Below are positions 23,702 through 34,609 of a stretch of DNA of 64,000 nt, in pieces. Position numbers and translations under genes: made by a program. The stretch is taken from positions 1 through 64,000 of the forward strand of contig ML210275.1 of the NCBI GenBank assembly GCA_004369085.1, given 5' to 3'. The notes below the pieces were generated by a model. That model ran no database searches. It saw nothing but the letters and a program-made list of their open reading frames with translations, and was not told the origin of the DNA. Each line of letters starts with the position of its first letter. The first letter of the stretch is position 1. This stretch comes from Coprinopsis marcescibilis. Its lineage: Eukaryota; Basidiomycota; Agaricomycetes; Agaricales; Psathyrellaceae.

Positions 23702-25252
23702 ATGCCAACCACTCGAGACTTGGACGGGGTGAAATCAGGGTTGGAGGTCCTGGGACACGACCTAGTCCTGACAGTCTTCGAGCACGCAGAATTGGAGGAT
23801 GTTATAACACTGCGACAGGTCGGTCTCAGCAATCGCTCATCCATCATGGGCAATCGTTAACGGCGGCTGACAACGTTACAAGTGTTCTCGGATGCTTCAA
23901 TCGGCATCGAAGAGCCGATCGGTTTGGCTCGCCATCTTCCAGAGATACTTGGGGACCGTAATCCCTCTGCCATTTTTTCTTTCCAATCCACTTGCATACT
24001 GCTCGTCGCGGGATATAGAATTGGCCATCAAGGGCTGGACCGCCAGTTCTCGTCAGTTATTCGCCAGACCTTTCGCGTTGAAACGTCAGCCATCGGCGAA
24101 ATTTGAGTCTGGCGTCATCGGCAGCCTGCCAGGTGGTAGATTCTTTATATCCTCTGGTAGCGACGGCTCCATCTGGTATCACGACTCTAGGTATGGAACC
24201 GAACCCCCGAAAATGGTTCTTCCCGCTGTATTTCCACTCCCTACAGTAACACCCATCCTGTGCTTGAACCAGTTTGAGGTTGACGTCTCGCTACTGTCGG
24301 AGGCGAAGGACGCGATCGCCCAAGAATTCAACATTTTGGTGGGACGAAACACCATGGCGGAGGATCATATAATCTTTCGCGTCTGCAGGTTAACTCCACA
24401 GATACGAGAAAGCGGGGAGCTTGGAGGTTACACCATCAAGACGCTTATGTCCTTCAACGATAATACATATATAGTGGGAAGCCCTTCGATACATGGCAAA
24501 TTCATCGCCTATTCCGTATTCTCCCCACCGAGAACCGTCATCGTGGACTGGACAACCACAATGACTGATGGTATCTCCCATCGCCGTGCGTACATTGCAG
24601 GACTTCCTCCAACGGTGCGTAATTGTCACTTTCCGCTCAGGATGGGGCCGGTCGCTGAAAATATATCCAGTTTCACGTCCTACTGCCACATGACCGAATC
24701 CTAATCATGGGGGCCGACTTCCTCAGCATTTACCGAATACAAGATTGCCCCGTTTCCCTTAATCCACACTTGGAGACAACGACATCTACACCCGTCTGGC
24801 ACTCTCGTATCCAATCCAACCCCATACAAACTCGTCACTCCTTATACTTCAAGAACGGCTCGGTTCGAGTGGTGATTCCGACATGTTCCGTCGTGTTGGG
24901 TATCATAATTCCCAATTCTTGGGACGATAACATGGACAGTTCTTCTCCCAACGCTCACCCTCCTCAAGTGGTCGATCTCCTGCAACATGAACTCAAGAAT
25001 CAAACTAACTTCTCGGATGGTTTCAGCCACAGTTATGGGTACCACAAGGCTGTTTTGTTCGCTGAAGAGTCTAAGGACCTGTTGCAGTATTCCTGGCCGG
25101 ACGACCCACCTTCATTTCGCGAGCAAGACGGGTGTTTTCCGACGCCTTTGGTTAATTATGACATCCTGGGTTACCCTTTTTTCAACGAATCCACGAACCA
25201 GATTGTAGCTTATGATCATCAGGCGCATGAATACCTATTTATTGACCTGTAA
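23702..25252 (+). CDS. F-box protein
   Basis: Three exons make one protein of about 480 residues. Exon 1 gives an F-box start (EVLGHDLVLTVFEHAELEDVITLRQ). It splices to CSRMLQSASKSRSVWLAIFQRYLG, completing the typical fungal F-box helix set. A second intron, just after AGLPPT (near 24614), must be removed to join it to FHVLLPHDRILIMGADFLSIYRI. Read naively, the gene seems to stop at 24704, and the second half looks like a separate ORF. After the F-box (about residues 12-60) there is a beta-rich region of the kind seen in Agaricomycete F-box proteins. It carries repeated hydrophobic strands and may be a degenerate propeller. The expected role is substrate recognition in an SCF ubiquitin ligase; the target is unknown. 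The gene converges on the next one with a 45-bp gap. Confidence 0.85.
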
Positions 25253-25297
25253 CGATGTATAGATTACCCAAATATCGAGCGTTCCAACCCGGACCTC

Positions 25298-27461
25298 CTA
25301 CTGAACGGCAGAACCTTGCTGTCTTCGCTTCTTGAACCAGGCAATTATACCGATTACTACGAGGTGGTTAGTCCGTTGAATCTGCGCTGCGGCGCATCTT
25401 ATCATAGACAAACGCACCAGCTTTCAAGACGAGATACATCCCCACGGCGCCTGCGTATGCTATTGTTATGACTATAATGACAGTGGTGAAGTGCTCCTTC
25501 AAATTTTCCTACAAACCACATAATCAGAGATGAACATATAAGCAGAAAACTTGCAGCAAACAAGTCGTACATTCTGAGTGAGCCCAGGTAGGAATCCAAC
25601 AAGCAACCCGGTCGAGGAGAGCCGAGTGAATGCAAATCCAATATGAAAAGCATTCGACCAGCCACTTTCGTATGGCCTCATGAAGACGAGAACTGCAGGG
25701 GCAAACGTGAGCTTCTCTTCTATTCAAGTCAGAGGAAGGCTTCAGACGTACAGAGAAAGACTGCCAACTCGAGCCCACCGAGGATGGAGACCTGTATCAG
25801 TCCATTTGCCTGCCGTGGTCGGTGATGTCACTGATCCGACCCAATTTTCGACTATCGCAACAGAACACGTACCTGTCCGAACGCAGTGATACCACCGCGA
25901 CCCAAGACCCATATATAATCCGCGATAAAGTATGTGTATCTTCGTTTTTTGAAGCTCGCGTAGACGGAGCCCCAGCGGTTGGCGTAGGGCGACTCTTCTT
26001 CCTCCGTCGAGTACATCTTTTCGACCCCATGCTTGTCTGCTGTTCGCAGGATAAGGATCGAGGCTGCCAGGAGGGCGGAGAGGATGATGGCAAAGTCAAC
26101 ACTGGAAATGACCAAGGCCGGTGCAAGGGGGCAAGGGAAGAAGAACTGGTAGAAAGAGAACGTCGTAACGGTCCCCCATACCCACAGACACTGATGAACC
26201 AGTGCTAGATTAGCAATATCGTTATGGTTAATTGATGATACACGTACCATCCTTAGTGTGAAGTTTGACGCTTTTGGTGGCCAATTAGCTCCAAGTCTTC
26301 GCATTGTCCCATTACCACTGAGATTCGCGAAGAGTATTGCGAAAATGGAGAGAAGGCCGACGACGCCCAACGCCATTGCAAAGGCAAGTATCACGCCCAA
26401 GTTGACCATACCTCCTAAAAGGGCGGGTTCCAAATTGTACCGGTGAGCGAGCGCCAGAAACCCTGCTCCGAGTTTAGCGTTGCCCTTATAGTAACATACG
26501 TCAGACATCCCTTCCGCGGCCATTGTCACAAGTGGAGAGATGAAATTGGCGAAGGAAAAGTGGTATGTGAACCCGAGGTATCGGAGCGGGTACGAAAGCG
26601 AGAGGAAACCGGTTGATGAAATGAACTGGAAGTGAAGAAGGAGTAGAACTGGATCAACGCCATCGGTAAGGACAGGCGTCTTTGGTGGTGAAGCAGAAGT
26701 TGGTTGGTGAGCAATACCGTTCGAATTGTAGAATTGAGGCTTCTCGTAGACAGCCACCTTGGCTGCGGCAGTCGCTGTACCACCACCACTACCTGGCGAC
26801 GAATTCATGGAAAATCCTGCCCCGATTGCACCCACGGCAACCAGGACTGCTGTGACAATAAGCACAGCATTGGAGACTGTCACGTTCTCGTTCTCCAAAG
26901 GTATACCAGCCCTAAACGGAGGGATGGGGACGTCTTCGATGGATGCGCCGCTTCCGAGCGGACCACTGCCGTAGCCAGTTCCAGGACCTCCAGCGTTGCC
27001 GTTGTCGACTCCTATTGCATTGGCAGGGTTGGCTCTTGTTGCGCCGTCCTTTGGGACGACCGCACCGGGGGGCACGAGAGATGGGGCGACATCTGTGAAA
27101 TTCGTTATGAGCTATGTGAACAGAGCATACGATGACTGGGGAATCAGAACCACGTACCGACATAGCAGGACAGGTCCAGGTTTGTCATGGTGATGTCACT
27201 TGTGTCTATGCTCACATATATACGACATGTTGTAGAAGGACAGTAGTATGAATAGTATGTGCATGCGGCAATCCAATACCCACACCAAATATATTCGTAT
27301 TCGTCCCCAAGGTATAGCCTAGTTCGTTCGAAAAGGCCAGGATAGTCCGAGTCAAACGCGGAGACTGAGCAGATGTCGGAGACCTGGCCTGTAACGCGAG
27401 GGGGCTCAATCAAGGTGAAGACAGAGAGAAAGCCGAGAAGCCAGGTTGAGAGGATGAGCAT
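25298..27461 (-). CDS. Polytopic membrane protein with six-Cys ectodomain, TRP/FLC-like, copy A
   Basis: The signal peptide (MLILSTWLLGFLSVFTL) is followed by a secreted ~90-residue domain with six cysteines, including the core WCGYWIAACTYYSYYC. Then come a Gly/Ala/Pro linker, a first TM (VSNAVLIVTAVLVAVGAIGAG), and a multi-TM body: LLLLHFQFISSTGFLSLSYP, GMVNLGVILAFAMALGVVGLL, CLWVWGTVTTFSFYQFFF, and GLIQVSILGGLE. The body ends with FMRPYESG, STGLLVGFLPG and a basic tail (FKKRRQ). The LQF-x-x-TG-x-LSL-x-YP and RPY segments resemble fungal TRP-like/FLC membrane proteins (PF06011), but this is by eye. Six to seven introns, all GT..AG. Removing the last one (60 nt) restores VIGIIAWFKKRRQQG and the stop at 25298. 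Sister copies are at 30062-32050 and 52682-54887. Likely plasma membrane; ligand or ion unknown. Confidence 0.8.
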
Positions 27462-28827
27462 TTTGTTAGTTTTACTGGAGGGATATTGAAAAGGTTTTCG
27501 AGAAAGGACAGTGGGACTTCGGGGGCGTAGTATCCCGAGAGCTTATCGTCTTGACTGTTACAAGCGGCGATATATGTTGTGCCAGCGCACACTAGTGCAC
27601 TCTTGTGCGGCGTATCATGTGAAAGGCACAAGTTGGCCACAGATAAAAATAACTTCAAAATGACAGGAGCAACGATAGAGGGCTAAATCTGGAACAATAT
27701 GTATCACGATCACGTCCACCGTTGACCACTTAATTTAACGAGATTCAAGGATCAAGTTCAAATTCAATTGGAACCAGTGTGATGTACTTAAGATGCTGCC
27801 ACTACCTTACTCAAGGTAACTCAACAATTATGCACTGTGATGAAACAAGCTCCAAGATTCCTGTTGACCGTCGACGAGTCCCGTTGAGAGGAAACTGCCA
27901 ATCGGTGTTGTATAACCGTAAGTCGTGTTGCACATCACTTCGAGTACTGAGTGAGCAGCGTAATATTGGAGTATCCGCGGGGACACCTCAGGCACGGGCA
28001 TTGGTTGACTGGGCTAGCTCGGTCGCCTCGAGCTCCCTGGTGGTGGCCCGCAGAGGCAAGGGTGCTGTTGCAGTCGCGGCGGAGCGGGGCTATCGACTGG
28101 ATGGCACAGCCACGAGATCGATCTAATCTAATCGGGCGGGCCTGTCCTGGTACACCATGTCCTTGTCCTCCTAGTCCTCCGTGTTGGTCCCCGGCTGCGA
28201 AAAGCTCGTGGCGATAAGGGAAGGACGATATCCGAGTTAAAAACACTCGCAGCTCCATCGGACGGGGTCGGTGGTCTGTGCGTTAACTTGACCTAATGAA
28301 TATTTTCACACGTGTTGCTGACGACGCCGCGACTGGTCATTGAAATGTGGAAACTTTAAGGTGTCGATTGCTTGCACGGAGCTCCATCCTTCTGTTAAGA
28401 GTTTACCACTCAAGGTACAGGTACATAACGACAAGAATATACATCACTCGGCTCTTTACGGCCACACCAGCCAAACACCAGCTCTCAACGAGAGAACAAC
28501 GAGAGAGGCCTGGATTAGAATACGAAAGGATCCGACAATCGGGGCAGTCAAACGCTTCCTCTATCTAGTATGCGCGTATGGCTTATGAATCTGATCTATC
28601 ATCAATGGTACATATACCCGCCTTACTCCACTGGGGTGCGCAAACAGTACACACATTGCTGAAAACGCAAGATTTGGTACACGTTACGAGCGGAGTAAAC
28701 ACTCCTTGTTGCACACCAACGGCATATCTTGGCACACGCTGGCGTATATAACCTTGAGGTCAGACGAAAGGCACGGTAGGCCTACGAGGAACCCCATATC
28801 CCCACAGACAACAGTCACAGAACAGGG
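27462..28827. other. Divergent promoter region with SINE-like repeat
   Basis: Lies between the divergent membrane-protein copy A and SnoaL copy 1. It holds the dispersed repeat at 27971-28135. No other gene is supported. Confidence 0.5.
27971..28135 (+). repeat. SINE-like dispersed repeat, copy 1
   Basis: Shares ccgcggggacac(c/t)(c/t)caggcacg at its start and gcacagccacga..tcgatctaatctaatcgg at its end with 39550-39680; the middle is variable. A tRNA D-arm-like word (tagctcggtcgcctcgagc, 28015-28033) and a weak B-box-like word (about 28086-28100) suggest a tRNA-derived, Pol III type element with a (TCTAA)n tail. Confidence 0.6.
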
Positions 28828-29423
28828 ATGCACTTGCAACGAGTTGTTGTCACCCTGGTCGCCATCGTTGCTGCATCCATATGCTCGACTAGCGCAACTC
28901 CTGATACAGGTCGCGGCAAACCGACACCTCCCCCCAAGGTCTGCAACCCGCGTGCGCGGGGGCCTAACCTGGAAAAGCAGCAGCAAGAGGCGACTGCAGA
29001 CTTTGCTCACATATTCCTTGAGCTAAATCAAGTCAAAGCAGCGTTCGACCGTTACGTGCCTGGGTGAGTCAAGAGCCGGTCGCCAGGTACCGACCTATGT
29101 TTCGGGGTGCTTGCGCTAATCTTCTCAACCTTCTCAACAGCCAGTACATCCAGCACAACCCAAACTCACAACAAGGGCGGGAGTATGCAATTCAGGTTTT
29201 AACAGCGATTCGCGCCGACCCAACCATTGTGACCAGTCATATAACGACGTTCTCCGGAGAGGGATATGGGGGAATGCATTACAAGGTCATTCGACCGGCT
29301 ACCGAGAATCTGACACTCGCCATCTTCGACTATTTCAGGTTTGAGGGGACCTGCATCGTGGAGCACTGGGATGTCTCCCAACGGATTCTGGGCAACGAGA
29401 CCAATCCCATCGCGTTTTTCTAG
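28828..29423 (+). CDS. Secreted SnoaL/NTF2-fold protein, copy 1
   Basis: A short secreted protein of about 170 residues in two exons. The signal peptide is MHLQRVVVTLVAIVAAS..TSA. A Pro-rich spacer follows, then a helix (ARGPNLEKQQQEATADFAHIFLE). The intron splits the Gly of YVPG in phase 2 (GG|C). Exon 2 has YIQHNPNSQQG, which is a signature of SnoaL-like proteins (COG4922-type). It continues with TTFSGEGYGGMHYKV, IFDYFRFEGTCIVEHWDVSQ and ends IAFF. The fold is expected to be a cone-like NTF2/SnoaL barrel. Bacterial relatives include polyketide cyclases and uncharacterised isomerase-like enzymes; the substrate here is unknown. It is divergent from membrane-protein copy A. Paralogues are at 33162-33806 and 50476-51050. 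Confidence 0.88.
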
Positions 29424-30061
29424 TACACTGTACATAATGGTCCATGTGAGCAGTACATAATGCCATAGCACACACGGTGTTGGCGCAGCGGGCGTGATGA
29501 TAGCAAATAACGTAATCTTGAATGGGTTGTGAGGTGGATTTAAGGTGCGTAGGGAAGCGACGCCGCAACGGGCGATCGGCAGACGGCCGGAGTCTTTAAG
29601 CGCCCAGATGCCAATCACCTCAGGGTCTGATTAATCTCTGAATAAAGAGAGAATCTCCATTAGTCTACCGACTACATCGTTCTGCCTTGACTGCCTTACA
29701 TCCACAAACTTACGGCACTTTTGTGAAGCTTTGCCCTCTGAAATATGAGCACTTTTGGATGGACGATTTCAAGTGTGCACTGATGGTGGCGCTAGCACCC
29801 CCAAGTTTGACACTGAGGGCTGACAGTCCCGCACTTGGCGGAAGCTTCCCCTGGACTGATCATGGTAGATGCCCAAACCTCAAATGAACAGACAGTGAAT
29901 TGAACAAGCATTATCCATGACCTCAGTGAGGCATTCATTGTGATCTACCTCGTCGTGGATATCAGAAGAAAACAGTTCATAGTAATAGTAAGAGAATCGA
30001 GGACTTGAATGGTCATATCAAAGAGATATCACGGACATAGGACGTCTCTTCCAATCTTACA
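29424..30061. other. Intergenic region, no gene seen
   Basis: Lies between the 3' ends of SnoaL copy 1 and membrane-protein copy B, which converge. Only short unsupported frames are present. Confidence 0.4.
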
Positions 30062-32050
30062 TCACTGGCTGTCAGAACCCGGCTGTCTTCGGTCCTTAAG
30101 CCAGTTGATTATCCCAACAGCTGTTAAGCAAGTTGGTTTAGCTTAGAAACAGTGAGAGCTTTATATGAGACCAAATTACCTGCTTTGAACACAAGGTTCA
30201 TCCCCAAGGCGCATGCGTATGTGGCCGTGATAGCTATTATAGCCGTGGCATAGTCTTCTTTCTGATATTCCTATTGGATAGAGATTCAGCACCACATCTA
30301 GCATTGAACTGGGTCCCATGGCCCCGTTCATATAGCGGTACAGCCCAGAAGGTTCTACTCACATCCTGAGCGACTCCTGGGACGAAGCCTGCGAGAATCC
30401 CAGTGGAGATCACGCTCACAGGTCCTCGCCGATATTCAAGGAGTTGGCACATACCTGAGCAAAGGCGGTAATCATGCTACGACCAAAGATCCAGACATAA
30501 TCCGCAATAAAGTAGCGGTAGTAACTCTGTTTGAATCCTGCATACACGGAGCCCCATCGGCGAGCGTAAGGTGACTCATCTTCCTCAGTCGAGTACATCT
30601 TCTCCACCCCATGCTCCTTAGCGGTGCGGAGGATGAGGATGGACACAGTGAGAAGTGCGAGGAGAATGACGCAAAAGTTGACAGCGGAAATGGCCAGGGA
30701 AGGTGAGATTGGACATGGGAAGAAGAATTGGTAAAAGGAGAACGTGGCGACAGTTCCCCAGACCCAAAGACACTGGACGGCATCCGAATCAGGGCGATGA
30801 GATGTCAAAGGCAAGCATTGAGACGCACCATCCTCAGACTTATGTTCGACGCCATCGATGGCCAGTTTGTTCCCATGCTACGCAGTGCCCCGTTGGTACT
30901 GTTCTTGAAGAGCAAAGCAAAAATGGAGATGAGGCCGACAACACCTAGCGCAATGGAGAATGCAATGACGACGCCGAGGTTGACCATCCCACCCAATATG
31001 CCTGGCGGCAGCCCGTACCTGTGCGCGAGTGCCAAGAAGCCCCCACCAATCCGAGCATCCTCTGTCCCCCCAGAGCCCGGGTAGTAGCACACCCCTCCCA
31101 TAGCACCAACTAGCGAAGAATTGAGAAGCGGAGAAAGAAAGTTGGCAAAGGAGAAGTGGTAGGTATAGCCTAGATATCGGAGGGGATACGCAAGGGAGAG
31201 GAATCCGGTAGAAGATATGAACTGGAAATGTAGGAGGAGTAGGACAGGGTCGACAGCATCTGTTACCACGGGCGTCTTCGCTACGGTCGAGCTATGCTGA
31301 GCACCATTGGACGTCGCCATCGGGGCATTTCCGGAAGCGTCTGTTGCCGGTGCTGACGAGATGCCAGTGGGTACTGGAGCGATGTTCAGGGCGACCGCTG
31401 CGCCAACCGCGCCTCCGGCAATAAGAATGGCAGTCACAGCGAGCACGGTGTTGGAACCCGCTGTGTTCTCGCTTTCCAGAGGGGTGGCACTCTGGAATGG
31501 CGGAATTGGGACATGTCCAATGGACGGGCCACTACCCTCTATACTTCCCTCTCCCCCTGGACGTGGCCCTCCGCCATCTGCGCCCCCGTAGGTGAGGTCG
31601 GGGCTGGCACGAGCGACACTATCCCGAGGCACGAATGCGTTCGGGGGCACCAGGAACGAAGATACATCTGTAAATAAATATTGATATCAACTGAGTTGAA
31701 ATGCGAACGCGTAGTGGCAGATGAATGCGAAGATCTGGTTGAGAGCCGTACTCACCAACGTAACAGGTTAAATCCTCTCTGACCTGATCTACGGTCACCC
31801 ACACGGAGCATGATGCCGTGGAAAGAGGGCAATAGTACGAGTAGTAGGTACATGCGCCAATCCAGTACGCGCACCATGCATGATACTCGTTGTCACCCAG
31901 GAAGTCGCTAACTGCCTCGTACAGGTCTGGCAGATCGCGGTTTAGGGCGCTGATTGAGCAACTGGATGGGGGCTGGGCGCTAACCCTGCGAGAGGTCAAG
32001 AAAATGAGAAAGATGATAGGGAAGAGCAAGGGTGAGAGTAGTAAGAGCAT
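30062..32050 (-). CDS. Six-Cys TRP/FLC-like membrane protein, copy B, with internal deletion
   Basis: This is a paralogue of copies A and C. The signal peptide is MLLLLSPLLFPIIFLIFLTS, then the six-Cys ectodomain (WCAYWIGACTYYSYYC). Next are a Gly/Pro linker (GGADGGGPRPG), a TM (NTVLAVTAILIAGGAVGAAVAL), and the conserved multi-TM body up to FGRSMITAFAQ. Between FAQ (exon end at 30455) and STGILAGFVPGVAQ (from about 30413 downward) only ~42 nt remain. Copies A and C carry two exons here, about 43 residues with GLIQV..LGGLE, a TM and the RPY motif. No splice choice I tried rejoins frame cleanly. The gene is therefore either a decaying paralogue or makes a protein lacking one TM pair. The last exon still encodes VGIINWLKDRRQPGSDSQ. 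Confidence 0.72.
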
Positions 32051-33161
32051 GATACTGCTTCTGGGAGGTGGAGAACTTGGGGAGAATCTGTAAGTGAAGG
32101 CAAGAACGAATAACGTCGTTGGGCCCGTGGAGGTTCTCTTTAAGGCTTTAAATACCTAGGTGGGATGATAGGGTTCTCAAATATGGATATATAACTTGGC
32201 ATAGAGTATGGTATGTACCCAATCAGGTGCGAGGCTGTTCCCTACATCGATAAGTGCCCTAATGAGAATTTGGCGCCCGAGTCCTGGTGCACAATTATAC
32301 AACGCGGACATATCGGATGGCAGACTTTCCGTTACCCATAGAAAGCGACTTGGGTACTTGGAAGCTGTTTGGGAAGATTCACGTTGACACCGAAGCTCAA
32401 TTCACATTTCATACATCGAACATTCCGAGAGCGGCTTGGCGTGTTTGCGCCGTCCACGACCTTTTTGGCCCAGGGCCTAGGCTGGCAGCCTAAAATAGCT
32501 CGACTCGAGGGCTGACAACGGGTTCGCTTCACATCGAGCAGTGCCCGATACTGTACGATGCCCCTTTAAGGACACCTGTCTCGAGCCCAGAGAGGCAAGA
32601 GAATCGCCGAGCGTATTATTTACGAATCTGGTGAATGAAAAAATCGAGTCAACTATAAGAGAAAGTCAGATCCCCGGTGAAGATAAGATTCAAAGGTCAG
32701 CCCATACATATATTTTAGAGGTTCTCAAACTGTGTCAACTAGAGCTTCTGTGGCTGTTGGGGACGACAGAGGACTCACTATGAGTCTACGGGTAGATAGC
32801 ACGACGCGCCGCTTGTGTATTATTAGTACAAATAAAAGCCCACTGCTCAGGTTTGATCCACAGCACTGTGGCGTTAGAGTTTACCCGCCGCCCTTGCCCT
32901 GCTCATGTGAGACACATCGCTTATCGCACCTTAAAGAACATCGCAGCCCACTCCGAAGCGACGGAAACTTTTCAAACCATACTAGATTTAACTGATAACG
33001 AACAAGTCGAGAAACTATCACTACCATAGACATTCTCAATGGCAAATACAGCCAGGCGGAATACACAGTACATACCCCATACCAGGCAAACACATGTTGC
33101 GTCGCACAAGCCACTGCAAGTCTACGTGAACAATCACAGTAACAATTACCTGTACTGAAAA
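32051..33161. other. Intergenic region, no gene seen
   Basis: Lies between tandem minus-strand genes; it holds the promoter of membrane-protein copy B and the 3' flank of SnoaL copy 2. Frames here are short and unsupported. Confidence 0.4.
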
Positions 33162-33806
33162 TCAGAAATACGCAAGCGGATTCGGCTCATCCCCCGTAAT
33201 CTCCTGCATCACATCCCAATGTTCCACCAAACACGTCCCTTGGAACCTAAAATAGTCCATGATGGCGTACACCGCGCGTCCATCCGGCTGCACGTACTTG
33301 TGGTGCGCGAACACGTATCCCTGCCCGCTGAACACAGTGATGTTGCTGCTGGCCGCAGGGGGCGCGAACAGGCCTTGGATGAACGGGATCGCAAAGGCGC
33401 GGCCTTGCTGTGCGGTGGGGTTGTGTTGGATGTAGGTGCTAGATTGGGAAAGATGATTCAATAAGAACAGGTTGATGGATGAGCGAAGCGATAGATGGTG
33501 TGGGGTGGGAAGTATAGCTCACCCAGGAATGTACTTGTCAAACGCAGTCTGGACATCATGCCTCCGCAGCAAAATATCGAAAAAGTCTGCCCCGGCGGCT
33601 TGCTGGCGCTGCGCGAGGTCAGGACCGCGCGCCTCGGGATCGCATCGCCCCTCCAACGGCGTCGGCTTCCCAGGCCGTCCGAGCGCATGGGCCGCACCTC
33701 CTCGGCTTTCCAGTCCAGCGAGCGCCCCAGAGTCCGAAGCAGAAACCACAGCGAACAAAACGCTAGCGGCAACCAGGGAGTTGAGCAGGAGCTTCTTCAT
33801 GGTCAT
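33162..33806 (-). CDS. Secreted SnoaL/NTF2-fold protein, copy 2
   Basis: A two-exon gene of about 185 residues. The signal peptide (MTMKKLLLNSLVAASVLFAVVSA) could also start at the second ATG two codons later. After a Gly-rich spacer comes CDPEARGPDLAQRQQAAGADFFDILL, then HDVQTAFDKYIPG with the phase-2 intron (33436-33519 region, acceptor aatctag). Exon 2 has TYIQHNPTAQQGRAFAI, VFSGQGYVFAHHKYVQ, MDYFRFQGTCLVEHWDVMQEITG and ends NPLAYF. The exon layout matches copy 1 exactly. It lies upstream of membrane-protein copy B on the same strand, the same order as the SnoaL copy 3/copy C pair. Extracellular location is inferred from the signal peptide. Activity is unknown. Confidence 0.9.
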
Positions 33807-34407
33807 GATGGTGTTCGTTGGCTCGAGGAATATGTGTTGAGTTGAGTGGAAGTTGGATGGTGATGTGCGTTAGCCTTTACAATTTAGACTGTTAAACTTG
33901 AAGCTTTGAACTTTTAGCTGTGAACTGAGAAGGCAAGTGATTTGTTTTGAGCTCCTTCCGACCCACCACAAGCCTTTAAATCAAACGAAACAGCACCGCT
34001 ACAGCCAGCTTATGAATCGCACAATATTATTAGATCTAGAGAACCTCTCCAGAGGTATCCCTACAACGTACCCTCAGCGAATGCTTCGTCAGACTCTGAG
34101 CGGTCACAGAAGCCACAACCACAAGTCTACGTCTACGTTGCAGAAGAGAGCTGAAACAAAATCTCTGGTCCGCCCGATGACGAATGATTCAAACTCCAGA
34201 CCAGTCCGCAGCCAGGCTCGTGAGTAAGCGCGTATATGCCCGCGTAAGCCTGCCTGATCTAGTACGTCTATGGAAACGAAGCACCCCTGCAGTTGCCATC
34301 AACTTTGAACAACGATTTGTACGCGAGTACCTTCCACATCCGAATTGTCATCATCATAACTGGGAAGGTTGACCGGCTCACAACGGGTGAGTGAGAGTGG
34401 CAGTGAC

Positions 34408-34446
<39 letters not shown>

Positions 34447-34609
34447 TTAGATTAATCACCACTAAAACAAACGAGCAGTAAGTAAGTACCCAACAACCGG
34501 GCCACATCCAACAACCCTAACAACCCAACAACCCCACACCCAATCAACCATTCAACTAACCAACCAAACGTTTACTCGCACTCTCACATTATCGCACCCA
34601 CCCCAAACC
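33807..34609. other. Intergenic region with (GA)n microsatellite
   Basis: Contains the promoter of SnoaL copy 2 and a perfect (GA)n run at about 34411-34442. No gene is supported. Confidence 0.5.

Noticed and set aside
26704..27193. Plus-strand frames over membrane-protein copy A
   Set aside because: Antisense shadows of the Gly/Ala linker and TM segments.
34411..34442. (GA)n run as a possible regulatory element
   Set aside because: A simple microsatellite in intergenic DNA with nothing linking it to either gene.
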